The notes under the pieces are model-generated. The model was given only the letters and a program-made list of their open reading frames with translations. It did no database searches and had not been told where the DNA came from. A program made the position numbers and the translations under genes. This document shows positions 16,624 through 24,906 of a stretch of 64,000 nt of DNA, piece after piece. Source of the DNA: Lysobacter sp. yr284 (GTDB lineage Bacteria; Pseudomonadota; Gammaproteobacteria; Xanthomonadales; Xanthomonadaceae); contig NZ_FNPT01000006.1 in the NCBI RefSeq assembly GCF_900107375.1, forward strand, positions 1-64,000, in the 5' to 3' direction. Position 1 is the first letter of the stretch, and each line of letters starts with the position of its first letter.

Positions 16624-17025
16624 TCACGGCTCCGACCCCAGAAGGCTTCGCTCGACCCCCTTCAAGGCGGGGTCCTTGCGGCACGCCGACAGCGGCCGCG
16701 CCTTGGACGAGACGATCTCCAGGATGTTCTTTTCCTCGGCGTCGACCCGCACCTTGAAGCAGGCGCAGCCGTAGCCATGGCGGCCGGCGTTCGTCGCGCG
16801 CCACTGTCCCGGCGGATACTCCGGCGGCCAGTCGCCCTTGGCTTGATAGCCGCCCTGGATGGCGATCGTCCACTCGCCGTCGCGATCGTACAGGGAGGCG
16901 TTGCCCGGAGTCGGATTGTCGAACCAGCCGCAGCGCAGCTCGGCGCCGGGGCGCTGCGCGGCGTTGGCGGTACCGAACGCCAGGAGCAGCGCGGCGATGG
17001 CGGCGATGTTCGTTCGAAGGCTCAT
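16624..17025 (-). CDS. Secreted DUF4087-type protein
   Basis: A 133-aa protein with a clear signal peptide (MSLRTNIAAIAALLLAFGTANA). The mature part contains GWFDNPTPGNASLYDRDGEW followed by IQGGYQAKG and two cysteines in YGCACFKV, the pattern I associate with DUF4087. Function of the family is unknown; it is found as small periplasmic proteins. It is separated by 58 bp from the next minus-strand gene, which also encodes a secreted protein, so the two may share a transcript. Confidence 0.75.
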   Translation of the reverse strand: MSLRTNIAAIAALLLAFGTANAAQRPGAELRCGWFDNPTPGNASLYDRDGEWTIAIQGGYQAKGDWPPEYPPGQWRATNAGRHGYGCACFKVRVDAEEKNILEIVSSKARPLSACRKDPALKGVERSLLGSEP

Positions 17026-17083
17026 GCAGATCGGTCCTGGTTGCAGGCGCGATGCCGCGCAGCGGCCGCGCAGGCTTCGACGG

Positions 17084-17683
17084 TCATGGGCCGTCCGAGT
17101 ACACCGCGGGCAACGTGCGCTTGGCGCCGTCCAGGCTCAGGGACACGGTCACTTCCTGTTCGATGCCGATGGCCTCGCCTTCGTCCAGGCGTTCCCGGAC
17201 CGCCCCTGCGGGCTTTACCTGCATCCGCAAGCCATCGCCGGCGAACGTTCCCGCCAGCCGCGGCGCGCCCGCGGCGGGCTCCGCGCCGATGCGGCGCAGC
17301 CGATACGAGCGTCCGCCCAGGGCCACCTCCACCGGTTCATCGAGCGATCCGCAGTGGTCGGTCACGAACGGGATCGAGCCCAGCTCCCTGGCCGATTCGC
17401 CGCAACGCGCGCGGTAGGCCGGTTGCACCCGCGCTTCGCACAGGCGGACATGCAGCCGGCGCATCGGTTCGTCCGGCACGACGCCGATGCGCGCGTCGGC
17501 GGCGCAGTCGTCGCCGGACGCCTCGTTCGGTACCAGCCGGTCGCTGCCGGCCGCGGGCGCCGATGCGCTACTGTCGGCCGCGTCGGCCTTGCGATCCTTG
17601 GAATCCGACCGCCCCTGCGCTGCGTGGCCGGGTGCGGCGACCGCCAATAACGCCAGTACGGCGATGTGCGCGAGATGCTTCAT
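17084..17683 (-). CDS. Secreted protein of unknown function
   Basis: A 199-aa protein with a signal peptide (MKHLAHIAVLALLAVAAPGHA) and good ribosome site (AAGGAAGC) before the ATG at 17683. After a low-complexity Ser/Ala/Asp linker to about residue 55, the mature domain has several cysteines (DDCAADA, HVRLCEAR, RARCGES, DHCGS) that could form two disulfides. No family recognised. It lies directly upstream of the DUF4087 gene on the same strand. Confidence 0.72.
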   Translation of the reverse strand: MKHLAHIAVLALLAVAAPGHAAQGRSDSKDRKADAADSSASAPAAGSDRLVPNEASGDDCAADARIGVVPDEPMRRLHVRLCEARVQPAYRARCGESARELGSIPFVTDHCGSLDEPVEVALGGRSYRLRRIGAEPAAGAPRLAGTFAGDGLRMQVKPAGAVRERLDEGEAIGIEQEVTVSLSLDGAKRTLPAVYSDGP

Positions 17684-17895
17684 CGTTGCTTCCTTTCGAT
17701 GCGGCTTATGACAGCATGGTTCTGCCGCGAAGACCAGGGGACTCGCCGTCGGTTCCGCCTGCGCCCGCGAGCGGCCTGCCGGCATTCCAGGCAGGGCATG
17801 CGTAGCATCGGCGCTGCCGATGCGTCCGGCGACAGTCGCCTGGCGCGAGCGCGTCGGCTGTATCGAACCCATCCCCTCCATTGCCGCCCTTCGCC

Positions 17896-18828
17896 ATGAC
17901 GCTATCCGCCGCCGACCGCCAGCGCATCGAGACCCTGTTGCGCGCCCATCGACTCGTCGTTTTCATGAACGGGGCGCCGGATGCGCCGGAGCGTTTCTTT
18001 TCGCACAAGATCTGCCGTCTGCTCGACGGCCTCGGGCTCGACTATGCGCACGTCGACGTGTCCGCCGATTCGAAGCTTCGCGAACAGATCAAGGCCTACG
18101 GCAGGCTGCAGGCCATCCCGCAGCTGTATCTCGACGGAAAGCTGTTGGGCGACAGCGACGTTGTCGAGCGGATGGCCGGCGCCGACGAACTGCACGCGGC
18201 GTTGGGGCTGCCCGCGCCGGACCGCACGCCGCCTGCGGTGCGCTTGACCCAGGCCGCCGCCGAATTCCTGCGCGGCGTCGTCCGCGGCAAAGGCGAGGGC
18301 ACGGTGGTCGACATCGCGGTCGATCCGCAGTTCCGCAGCAGCCTGCGCTTCGGGCCGCGCAGGAACGAGGCCATCGCCGCCGAGGTGGATGGCGTTGCGC
18401 TGCAGTTCGATCTGGCCAGCGCGCGCCGCGCCGAGGGGCTGTCGATCGACTGGCAGGATGTCGAGCGCGGTCCCAGCTTGTCGCTCAGCCATCCCAGGGC
18501 GCCCGTGCCCAAGCCGGTGCGTTGGATCTCGCCGAGCGAAGCGGACGCCCGCGTTCGCGCGGGAACGCTGACCATCGTCGACCTGCGCCGCGAGGAAGAA
18601 CGCGCCTTGGCCCGGCTCTCCGTACCGTTCCTGTATCTGGACGAAGGCACGCACGAGATTCGCAACATGCCGCCGCAGGCGCCGCTGGCGGTCCTGTGCC
18701 ACCGTGGCGAGCGGTGCTGGCATGGCGCCCAGCACCTCGTCCAGCTGGGCCATCGCGACGTGTACGCGATCGAGGGCGGCATCGATGCCTGGGCCGCGGA
18801 CGTGGACGCATCGATACCGCGCTATTGA
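17896..18828 (+). CDS. Glutaredoxin-like / IscA-like / rhodanese three-domain fusion
   Basis: A 310-aa protein. Residues about 10-105 match a monothiol glutaredoxin of the Grx4 type (VVFMNGAPDAPERFFSHKIC, then LQAIPQLYLDGKLLGDSD), but the CGFS iron-sulfur cysteine is replaced (Arg33). Residues about 110-195 resemble an A-type (HesB/IscA) fold (VRLTQAAAEFL, VDIAVDPQF) without its cysteines. Residues about 205-310 are a rhodanese domain with active Cys268 in LCHRGERC. So only the rhodanese keeps a catalytic residue. Start is taken at ATG 17896; TTG at 17881 is possible. Likely involved in sulfur or Fe-S handling, or a regulator derived from such proteins. Confidence 0.82.
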   Translation: MTLSAADRQRIETLLRAHRLVVFMNGAPDAPERFFSHKICRLLDGLGLDYAHVDVSADSKLREQIKAYGRLQAIPQLYLDGKLLGDSDVVERMAGADELHAALGLPAPDRTPPAVRLTQAAAEFLRGVVRGKGEGTVVDIAVDPQFRSSLRFGPRRNEAIAAEVDGVALQFDLASARRAEGLSIDWQDVERGPSLSLSHPRAPVPKPVRWISPSEADARVRAGTLTIVDLRREEERALARLSVPFLYLDEGTHEIRNMPPQAPLAVLCHRGERCWHGAQHLVQLGHRDVYAIEGGIDAWAADVDASIPRY

Positions 18829-19200
18829 GCCGACGGCGCGAGGGCGGCCCCGCTCGCCCACGAGGCGGTTCGCGGACAGGCGATCCGGGCCGGCGGCCGC
18901 CTGCGCCTGGCCCGTTGGCGATGCGTCCTCGCAGCATATTTCGCAGCGTGACGGTCGCCGCATTAATCGAAACTGGGACAACTTGACACGCGGATCGCCG
19001 CGCACCACAGTCGGCAGCGACCAATAGCGCCGCACACGCATGCGGCGCACTGCGCGGATCGGCAACCGGCCGCGCGACTGTCGTCATTGTTCTCTGGGGG
19101 GAAGGCCGCGCCGCAGCAGGTTTGCCGCGTGGCATGAAAAGGCTGGCGCGTCCGTGCCGGCCTCCTTCCCTATCCGCCAGGCACCTGGAGAACAAACCTA
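18829..19200. other. Upstream region of the chitinase gene, 372 bp
   Basis: Holds no gene. It must contain the chitinase promoter; a TTGACA is present at 18983-18988 but without a good -10 box at the right distance. A ribosome site GGAG is about 12 bases before the chitinase ATG. Confidence 0.4.
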
Positions 19201-21000
19201 ATGAGCATCAGAGTGGCAGGATTCTTGCTGTCCGGCTTTTTGCTGACGGCCGGGCTGTCGCCCGCGCACGCGCAGAGCGCCAGTTGCGCGGGCATCGCCG
19301 AATGGAACGCGTCGACCATCTATAACGCGGGCAGCAAGCTCGTCTATCAGGGGCGGCTGTACCAGGCGACGACGTCGATCTGGAATACGCCGCCCACGCA
19401 CTGTCCGAGCTGCGGCTACTACCAGGATCTCGGGGCCTGCAGCGCGGGCGGCAACACACCGCCCACGGTCGCGTTGACCGCGCCGGCGAACGGCGCGAGC
19501 TTCGCTGCGGGCGCCACCATCGCCGTCACGGCGAATGCGGCCGATGCCAACGGCAGCGTCGCCCAGGTGCAGTTCTTCCGCGGCGGCACCTCGCTGGGCG
19601 TCGACACCACGGCCCCGTACAGCGCGACCTGGACCAACGCGGCCGCAGGCAGCTACGCGATCACCGCGGTCGCGACCGACAACGACGGCGCCAGCACCAC
19701 CTCGGCCGCGGCCAACATCACCGTCACTACCGGGACGCCCGACACCACCCCGCCCAGCGTGCCGGCCGGGCTGGTCGCGGCGTCGGTGACGTCGTCCAGC
19801 ATCAACCTGAGCTGGAGCGCTTCCACCGACAACGCCGGCGGCAGCGGCGTCGCCGGCTACGACGTCTACCGCAACGGCGCGCTGGTCGGCTCGCCCACCG
19901 GTACGTCCTTCAGCAACACCGGCCTGGCCGCGTCCACGGCCTATACCTTCCGCGTGCGTGCCCGCGACAACGCCGGCAACGCCTCGGCGCAAGGCGCGCA
20001 GATCAGCGCGACCACCAGCGACGGTGGCGGCGGCGACAACACCCTGCCGAAGCATGCGCTGGTGGGGTACTGGCACAACTTCACCAATCCCTCCGGCCCC
20101 ACCTTCCCGATCAGCCAGGTCTCCAACGACTTCGACGTCATCGTGGTCGCCTTCGGCGACGACGCGGGCAACGGCGCCGTCAGCTTCACCGTCGATCCGG
20201 GCGCGGGAACCGAAGCGCAATTCAAGGCCGACGTGGCCGCGGCGCGCGCGCGCGGCAAGAAGGTCGTGCTGTCGCTGGGCGGCCAGAACGGCACGGTGAC
20301 GCTCAACAACGCGACCCAGGTCGCCAACTTCGTCAACAGCATGGAAGACCTGATCCGCTACTACGGTTTCGACGGCGTGGACATCGACCTGGAAAGCGGC
20401 GCGGGCGTCTACCACGGCGCGGCCGTGCAGACGAATCTGGTCACGGCCGTCAAGCAGCTCAGTACCCGCATCGGTCCGTCGTTCTATTTGTCGATGGCGC
20501 CCGAGCACCCGTATGTCCAGGGCGGTTTCGTCGCGTACAGCGGGATCTGGGGCGCCTACCTGCCGATCATCGACGGCCTGCGCCAGGAGCTGGACCTGAT
20601 CCACGTGCAGTACTACAACAACGGCGCGATGTACTCGCCGTACAGCCAGAACGGCTTGCCCGAAGGCTCGGTCGACATGCTGGTCGGTGCCAGCCTGATG
20701 CTGATCGAGGGGTTCCGCACCAACAACAACACCGGCGTCGTCTTCAACGGTCTGCGGCCGGACCAGGTGGCGTTCGGACTGCCCTCGGGCCCGTCCTCGG
20801 CCAACAGCGGACAGGCGTCGTCGGCGACGATCGCCAACGCCCTGAACTGCCTGACGCGGCTGCAGAACTGCGGAGCCATCCGGCCCCAGCAGGCCTATCC
20901 GACCTTCCGCGGCGTCATGACCTGGTCGGTCAATTGGGATCGGCGCGATGGTTTCAACTTCTCCAGGCCGGTGCGGGCGACGTTGAACACCTTGCCCTGA
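19201..21000 (+). CDS. Secreted GH18 chitinase with chitin-binding, Ig-like and FN3 domains
   Basis: A 599-aa secreted enzyme. In order: signal peptide ending AHAQ; a CBM5/12 chitin-binding module (AEWNASTIYNAG...YQGRLYQA...W, residues about 25-80); a bacterial Ig-like domain (PPTVALTAPANGASF, about 85-180); a fibronectin type III domain (PSVPAGLVAASVTSSSINLSW, about 185-275); then the GH18 barrel (about 280-599) beginning HALVGYWHNF. The catalytic motif DGVDIDLE ends in acid Glu398. It should hydrolyse chitin from fungal walls or insects. Length and domain order are normal for such enzymes, and a standard terminator follows. Confidence 0.96.
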   Translation: MSIRVAGFLLSGFLLTAGLSPAHAQSASCAGIAEWNASTIYNAGSKLVYQGRLYQATTSIWNTPPTHCPSCGYYQDLGACSAGGNTPPTVALTAPANGASFAAGATIAVTANAADANGSVAQVQFFRGGTSLGVDTTAPYSATWTNAAAGSYAITAVATDNDGASTTSAAANITVTTGTPDTTPPSVPAGLVAASVTSSSINLSWSASTDNAGGSGVAGYDVYRNGALVGSPTGTSFSNTGLAASTAYTFRVRARDNAGNASAQGAQISATTSDGGGGDNTLPKHALVGYWHNFTNPSGPTFPISQVSNDFDVIVVAFGDDAGNGAVSFTVDPGAGTEAQFKADVAAARARGKKVVLSLGGQNGTVTLNNATQVANFVNSMEDLIRYYGFDGVDIDLESGAGVYHGAAVQTNLVTAVKQLSTRIGPSFYLSMAPEHPYVQGGFVAYSGIWGAYLPIIDGLRQELDLIHVQYYNNGAMYSPYSQNGLPEGSVDMLVGASLMLIEGFRTNNNTGVVFNGLRPDQVAFGLPSGPSSANSGQASSATIANALNCLTRLQNCGAIRPQQAYPTFRGVMTWSVNWDRRDGFNFSRPVRATLNTLP

Positions 21001-21059
21001 CCGGCAGCGGATAGTTCGGGGCGGGCAACGCTTCGCCTGGCCCGCAACGCCTTCCTATT

Positions 21060-21088
21060 CGGCGCCCTCGATGGGCGCCGATTTTTTT
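21060..21088 (+). terminator. Rho-independent terminator of the chitinase gene
   Basis: An 8-bp stem CGGCGCCC / GGGCGCCG with loop TCGAT, followed after one base by seven T residues. It begins 60 bases after the chitinase stop. This is the clearest intrinsic terminator in the window. Confidence 0.88.
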
Positions 21089-21250
21089 CGATTCCGCGCA
21101 AGATCGCTTCAGCGCGCCGACGCGCGCTCGACCCAGCCGGAGCTTCGATTCGATGGGGCGACGTCGCCAGCGCGGGATCGGCCTGCGCGAAGCTGTTGCA
21201 GCCGGCACGGCGATAACGCCCTGGGCGATGAAGCGCAGGGGCGCCGAAAG

Positions 21251-22519
21251 CTACTCCTGCCGTTCGGGAAACTTGAATCCGATGTAGGTGCCGGAGCTGA
21301 GCCCCATCAACCCCAGCAGCGTGGCGCTGAATTCCGGCATGGCCAGGCTGTTGTAGACGCAGGATACGAACATGATCCCGAGCACGATCGTCCAGGCGAA
21401 AATCTGGAAGCGGTGAAACGAATAGCCGTCGCGATCGGCCATGACGTCGCGAAGGAATCCGCGTGTCGCGCGCGCCGGCTTCTTCGGATCCAGCGACGAT
21501 GAGCGATGGGCCGCCTGTACCAGCCGCTTTTGGGCCTGCTGTATTTTCTCGTCCAGGCCGTCCCGGCGCGCGATCTCCTCGGGCGACGCCGCCGGGTCCG
21601 CGTCCGGCTCGGCGCGTTGAAGCCGCAAGTCGGCGACCGTCTTCTCAAGCTCGCGCCGCTCTGCCGAAAGGTCCCATCGCCGTTGCGAGTGCGCCGAGTC
21701 CTTGCTGGAGTCGATCAGCGCTTCGCTCAACGCAGTGCCCGCGCTGATTCCCATCAGCCCGAGCAACGATGGCGTAATCGTGTCCAGCATGTCGGTGATC
21801 AGCCAGATCACCAGGTAGGAGACGTAGATGAGGAAGAACCAGAACGCCATTTGCGTGCGCCCGAGGTTGTAGGCCTTGGGGCTTCCGTCGGCCGGCGCGG
21901 CGCCTGGCTCGCGGATGATGCTGGTGCTGCGCGCCAAGCGTATGAACAAGATCAGGGTCAGCGAGGCGACCAGCGCTGCGGTCGCGCCGAACACGGGCGA
22001 GATGACCGTCATCAGCACCGGGTTGGCTTTGTCGTGGACGCTTTCGAACGGCGCGTGGCCCTCCAGGCCGATGCTGAATCGCACCGGTCGGCGCAGGCCG
22101 TCGGGTGCGCCCAGCAGATCCGTCCAATGCTCTTTGCTTTCGGGGGTGATCTTCAGATGGAAGTAGATGCGGCCCTCATGAGGGTGGACTTCCTCGGGGT
22201 AGTTTCCACGAATCGACCGGCCGTCGATGAAGGGAACGAGTTTCGCCGGATCGTTCGTGGCCGACCATTCCTTCAAGTTGGCGACGGTGACTTCGGTGAT
22301 GTCGTCGAGTTCCAACGGGCCATCGATACCGGAAACTTTCGGGGCCGGTATCGGCGCAGGCGCCGCATCGGCCGGCCCCGTATCGACAACAGCGTCGTTG
22401 GAGGTCGTGGCGTCCTGGGCGCCGGATGCCAGCGCGCCGCCCGGCGCGATCATGGCGTACACCAGCACAAGCCCCAGCACAGACGCGGGAACCGGCCGAT
22501 TTCGAGGCATGTACGGCAT
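21251..22519 (-). CDS. Multi-pass membrane protein with a duplicated GLMG motif
   Basis: A 422-aa protein with an N-terminal signal or anchor (VLGLVLVYAMIAPGGALA), an exported beta-rich domain to about residue 160, then membrane helices at about 165-195, 230-265 and 370-400. Two segments repeat one another: SLLGLMGISAGTALSEA after one helix and TLLGLMGLSSGTYIGFKF after the last, so the membrane part looks like an internal duplication. Between them is a charged, probably coiled segment (about 275-340). I do not recognise the family. The ATG at 22519 has GGAGA before it. A muramidase gene lies 60 bp upstream on the same strand, suggesting one operon. Confidence 0.75.
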   Translation of the reverse strand: MPYMPRNRPVPASVLGLVLVYAMIAPGGALASGAQDATTSNDAVVDTGPADAAPAPIPAPKVSGIDGPLELDDITEVTVANLKEWSATNDPAKLVPFIDGRSIRGNYPEEVHPHEGRIYFHLKITPESKEHWTDLLGAPDGLRRPVRFSIGLEGHAPFESVHDKANPVLMTVISPVFGATAALVASLTLILFIRLARSTSIIREPGAAPADGSPKAYNLGRTQMAFWFFLIYVSYLVIWLITDMLDTITPSLLGLMGISAGTALSEALIDSSKDSAHSQRRWDLSAERRELEKTVADLRLQRAEPDADPAASPEEIARRDGLDEKIQQAQKRLVQAAHRSSSLDPKKPARATRGFLRDVMADRDGYSFHRFQIFAWTIVLGIMFVSCVYNSLAMPEFSATLLGLMGLSSGTYIGFKFPERQE

Positions 22520-22579
22520 GATCGTTCTCCGCGCGATTCCTCAACGAAAGTATTCCCGCTCAAGAGCGCCGGGCTTCGG

Positions 22580-23164
22580 TTACGGACTGCGGCCGCCGAA
22601 ACGCAAGTAGGCCGTCGCGAGCTTGGAGTCGTAGCTGTTCTTGGCGAAGCCCACGCCGTTGTATGCGGCTGCGAAGCCTTTCCAATCCCTGCTGCGCAGC
22701 GCATCGATCAGTCCCGGGCGGCGTATGAAACTGGAGAATGCCGCGAGCTGGGCGTCCGCGCTTTGCTTGTGCGCGGCGACGAAGGCTTCGATGTCTTCGA
22801 ATCCGCATATCTCGAAGTTGAAGCCCATGATCTGGAACGCGCCCCAACTGGCGGACTCCAACGCCGCCGCGCGATCGAGGGCGCAGGCGGCGTCCAGCCG
22901 CCGCCATTCGCCCGCGACCGATCCGGAATACTTGGTTCGATCCCAATGCGGGTAGCTGAGCTCGGGATGGCTCGCGTCGAAGCGGCCCTGGGTTTGCCGA
23001 TGGAACACGTGGCCTTCGAAGAGGACCTTGGGCAACTGCGAAGGCGGCCGCATGAAGCCGCCGCCGGACGATTCGACCTCCGCGACGGCCCGCAAGCAGG
23101 CTTCATCGACGTCCAGCGTGCCTGCCAGGTCCTTCCACGCCTGCGGCGAGACAATTCGGTTCAT
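22580..23164 (-). CDS. N-acetylmuramidase (phage endolysin type, DUF3380/PF11860)
   Basis: A 194-aa lytic enzyme that should cleave the glycan strands of peptidoglycan. The probable catalytic glutamate is in AVAEVESSGGGF; other family landmarks are VLFEGHVFHR, DRTKYSGS, SASWGAFQIMGFN and AAYNGVGF. It has no signal peptide, as in many phage endolysins, and lies directly upstream of a multi-pass membrane protein of unknown function. No other phage genes are nearby, so it may be a domesticated lysin or part of a contractile-injection-type or killing module. Confidence 0.9.
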   Translation of the reverse strand: MNRIVSPQAWKDLAGTLDVDEACLRAVAEVESSGGGFMRPPSQLPKVLFEGHVFHRQTQGRFDASHPELSYPHWDRTKYSGSVAGEWRRLDAACALDRAAALESASWGAFQIMGFNFEICGFEDIEAFVAAHKQSADAQLAAFSSFIRRPGLIDALRSRDWKGFAAAYNGVGFAKNSYDSKLATAYLRFGGRSP

Positions 23165-23522
23165 GGCGGTTCCACTGGGACACGGTTATGGGAAGGCAGT
23201 GCGGCAACGACGCGAACGACGGCTGGCGCGACGGGCAGCCGTTCGACGGTCCGCGTCTTTCGTCGCGTGCCGCTCGGTTTAACGCCGGTATGGCCGCCTC
23301 GTGAACCGCGGATTGCCGGCGTAGCCATCGCATCGCTCCGCATCGCGGCCGGCAGCCTGGCCCGGCGTGGATGCGCGAGGCCAGCCAGGAGCGCCCCTCG
23401 GCCGAGGCCCGGCGGCGCATGTAGCGCCGTCTTCGCGCCGCTCACGCATGGCGTTAACGCGACGGCTGCCAGGGTCGTGTCCATCCGCTGCGATCTTCTC
23501 GACACGTGCAGGAGAACGCGAC
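23165..23522. other. Divergent intergenic region, 358 bp
   Basis: Lies between the muramidase gene (minus) and a small plus-strand gene, so it should hold promoters for both. GC-rich; no repeat or recognisable box was seen. Confidence 0.4.
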
Positions 23523-23714
23523 ATGAGCACGTTGCGAGGGCAAGCGCCTGCGGGCGAAGAGGTGTGGACCGGGCGCGGCGAACTGCGCGACCCCGGCGAT
23601 CGTCCGGATCGGCCGGAGCAGGCCGCGCCGGAGCGCGCCACCGACACGCCGCGCGGCGTGCCCGAGCCGGCCGGCACCGGCGTTGGCACCGTTAACCGAG
23701 GAAAGGCGCAGTAA
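23523..23714 (+). CDS. Small hydrophilic protein of unknown function
   Basis: A 63-aa, charged and proline-rich protein (many Arg, Glu, Asp, Pro; no hydrophobic core), probably disordered. The ATG at 23523 has AGGAGA nine bases upstream. It precedes a PNPOx-like stress-protein gene by 35 bp on the same strand; such small disordered proteins often accompany stress genes. No family recognised. Confidence 0.55.
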   Translation: MSTLRGQAPAGEEVWTGRGELRDPGDRPDRPEQAAPERATDTPRGVPEPAGTGVGTVNRGKAQ

Positions 23715-23749
23715 CGCAAGCGCAGCACCCCATCAACCAGGAGACCGAC

Positions 23750-24235
23750 ATGGCCGATTCCGACGCGCTCGCGCGCAAGCTGTGGAAGCACCTGCACGAC
23801 GACCGCACCGTGATGCTCGGCCTCGAAGAGGAGGGCGGCTTTGCGCGACCGATGACGGCGCTGGCCGAGGGCGACCGCCCGCCGTTGTGGTTCTTCACTT
23901 CCCGCGACAGCGATCTCGTCCGCCGTCTGGACGGAACGCGCGCGGCGACCGCCGCGTTCGCATCGAAAGACCACGCGGTGTTCGCCAGCATCCGCGGCAC
24001 GCTGACGCTGGATGCCGACCGCGCCGTCGTTGCGCGCCTGTGGAATCCGTTCATCGCCGCCTGGTACGAGGGCGGGCAGGACGATCCCAAGCTGGCGTTG
24101 CTGCGTTTCGACGCCGACAACGCCGAGGTGTGGTTGAACGAGAACAGCCTGCTCGCGGGCGTCAAACTGCTGCTCGGCATGGACCCCAAGAAGGAGTACG
24201 CCGACAAGGTCGGCGAAGTCGATCTGGGCCGTTGA
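23750..24235 (+). CDS. General-stress-protein-26-like flavin-binding protein (PNPOx fold)
   Basis: A 161-aa split-barrel protein. The sequence follows the pyridoxamine-phosphate-oxidase-like stress protein pattern: MLGLEE...ARPMTAL, then PLWFFTSRDSDLVRRL, FASIRGTLTLDADR, ARLWNPFIAAWYEGG, and LRFDADNAEVWLNE. Family members bind FMN or F420-like flavins and are induced by stress. It is preceded by CAGGAGA. The next small gene begins at its stop codon. Confidence 0.87.
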   Translation: MADSDALARKLWKHLHDDRTVMLGLEEEGGFARPMTALAEGDRPPLWFFTSRDSDLVRRLDGTRAATAAFASKDHAVFASIRGTLTLDADRAVVARLWNPFIAAWYEGGQDDPKLALLRFDADNAEVWLNENSLLAGVKLLLGMDPKKEYADKVGEVDLGR

Positions 24236-24567
24236 CCGCGCGCGTGCTGACTACCCCGGATGGCCGCTACATCGTCGTCGACGGGCGCTTATGGCGCGCC
24301 GCCGACCCGCGCCTGAGCGCCGCCGACAAGGAACAGGCGGTGAGCGAACTCATGGCGGCGCGACGGGCGGTGCGCGCGGCCGCCGGCGATGCCAATGCGT
24401 TGCGCGACGCGCGCCGACGCGTCGATGCGGCCAAGCGCCGGCTCGGCGAGCGCGGGCCGGTGTGGTGGAGCGACGGCGCGCCCGACTACAACCGGCGCAT
24501 GGTCGCGCGGACGCCGTATGCGGCGTGGTTCCAGGAACGGGACGCGCAAGACCGGTGCGAGGAGTAA
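24232..24567 (+). CDS. Small conserved-type hypothetical protein
   Basis: A 111-aa basic protein. The TTG at 24232 overlaps the preceding stop (TTGA), which fits translational coupling; a GTG at 24244 is the alternative. It reads TTPDGRYIVVDGRLWRAADP, then a long charged helix (LMAARRAVRAAAGD...DARRRVDAAKRRLG) and ends VWWSDGAPDYNRR..ARTPYAAWF. I have the impression of a widespread small family found beside stress or host-killing genes, but no function is known to me. Confidence 0.65.
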   Translation: MTARVLTTPDGRYIVVDGRLWRAADPRLSAADKEQAVSELMAARRAVRAAAGDANALRDARRRVDAAKRRLGERGPVWWSDGAPDYNRRMVARTPYAAWFQERDAQDRCEE

Positions 24568-24906
24568 AGCGCTGGTCGCGCCCGCGCGTTCGGCTCGCCC
24601 GGCTTGCGCGACGACATCGCCGGCACCGGTGAATGCGTCCCGGCCCATCGGCGCGTCGGCGGCTAGCGTTTGCGGCATCCGCTCGAACTCGTAGCGGGCC
24701 GCCCGCGTGGGCCGGTGCGGGTTTTCCAGGCGCGACGTCGGCGCGGACGGCGCATGCCGGCGCCACCGTCGCGTTCGCAGACGCCGACGCATTCCGCCCA
24801 ACGCGGACTATTGCCACGTCCCCGTGCTTGACCGCATCATGGGCAGATGTGCCCTGGGGAGGGACGCATGCAGCGCGCAGCGTGCCCCAGGCGGAATTCT
24901 TGACAC
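24568..24906. other. Upstream region of the sensor kinase operon, 339 bp
   Basis: No gene seen. It should carry the promoter of the sensor kinase and receiver genes that follow. No convincing operator or hairpin. Confidence 0.4.

Noticed and set aside
18983-19011. TTGACA as -35 box of a chitinase promoter
   Set aside because: The hexamer 17 bases later (CACAGT) matches only three positions of the -10 consensus, so the promoter call is not supported.
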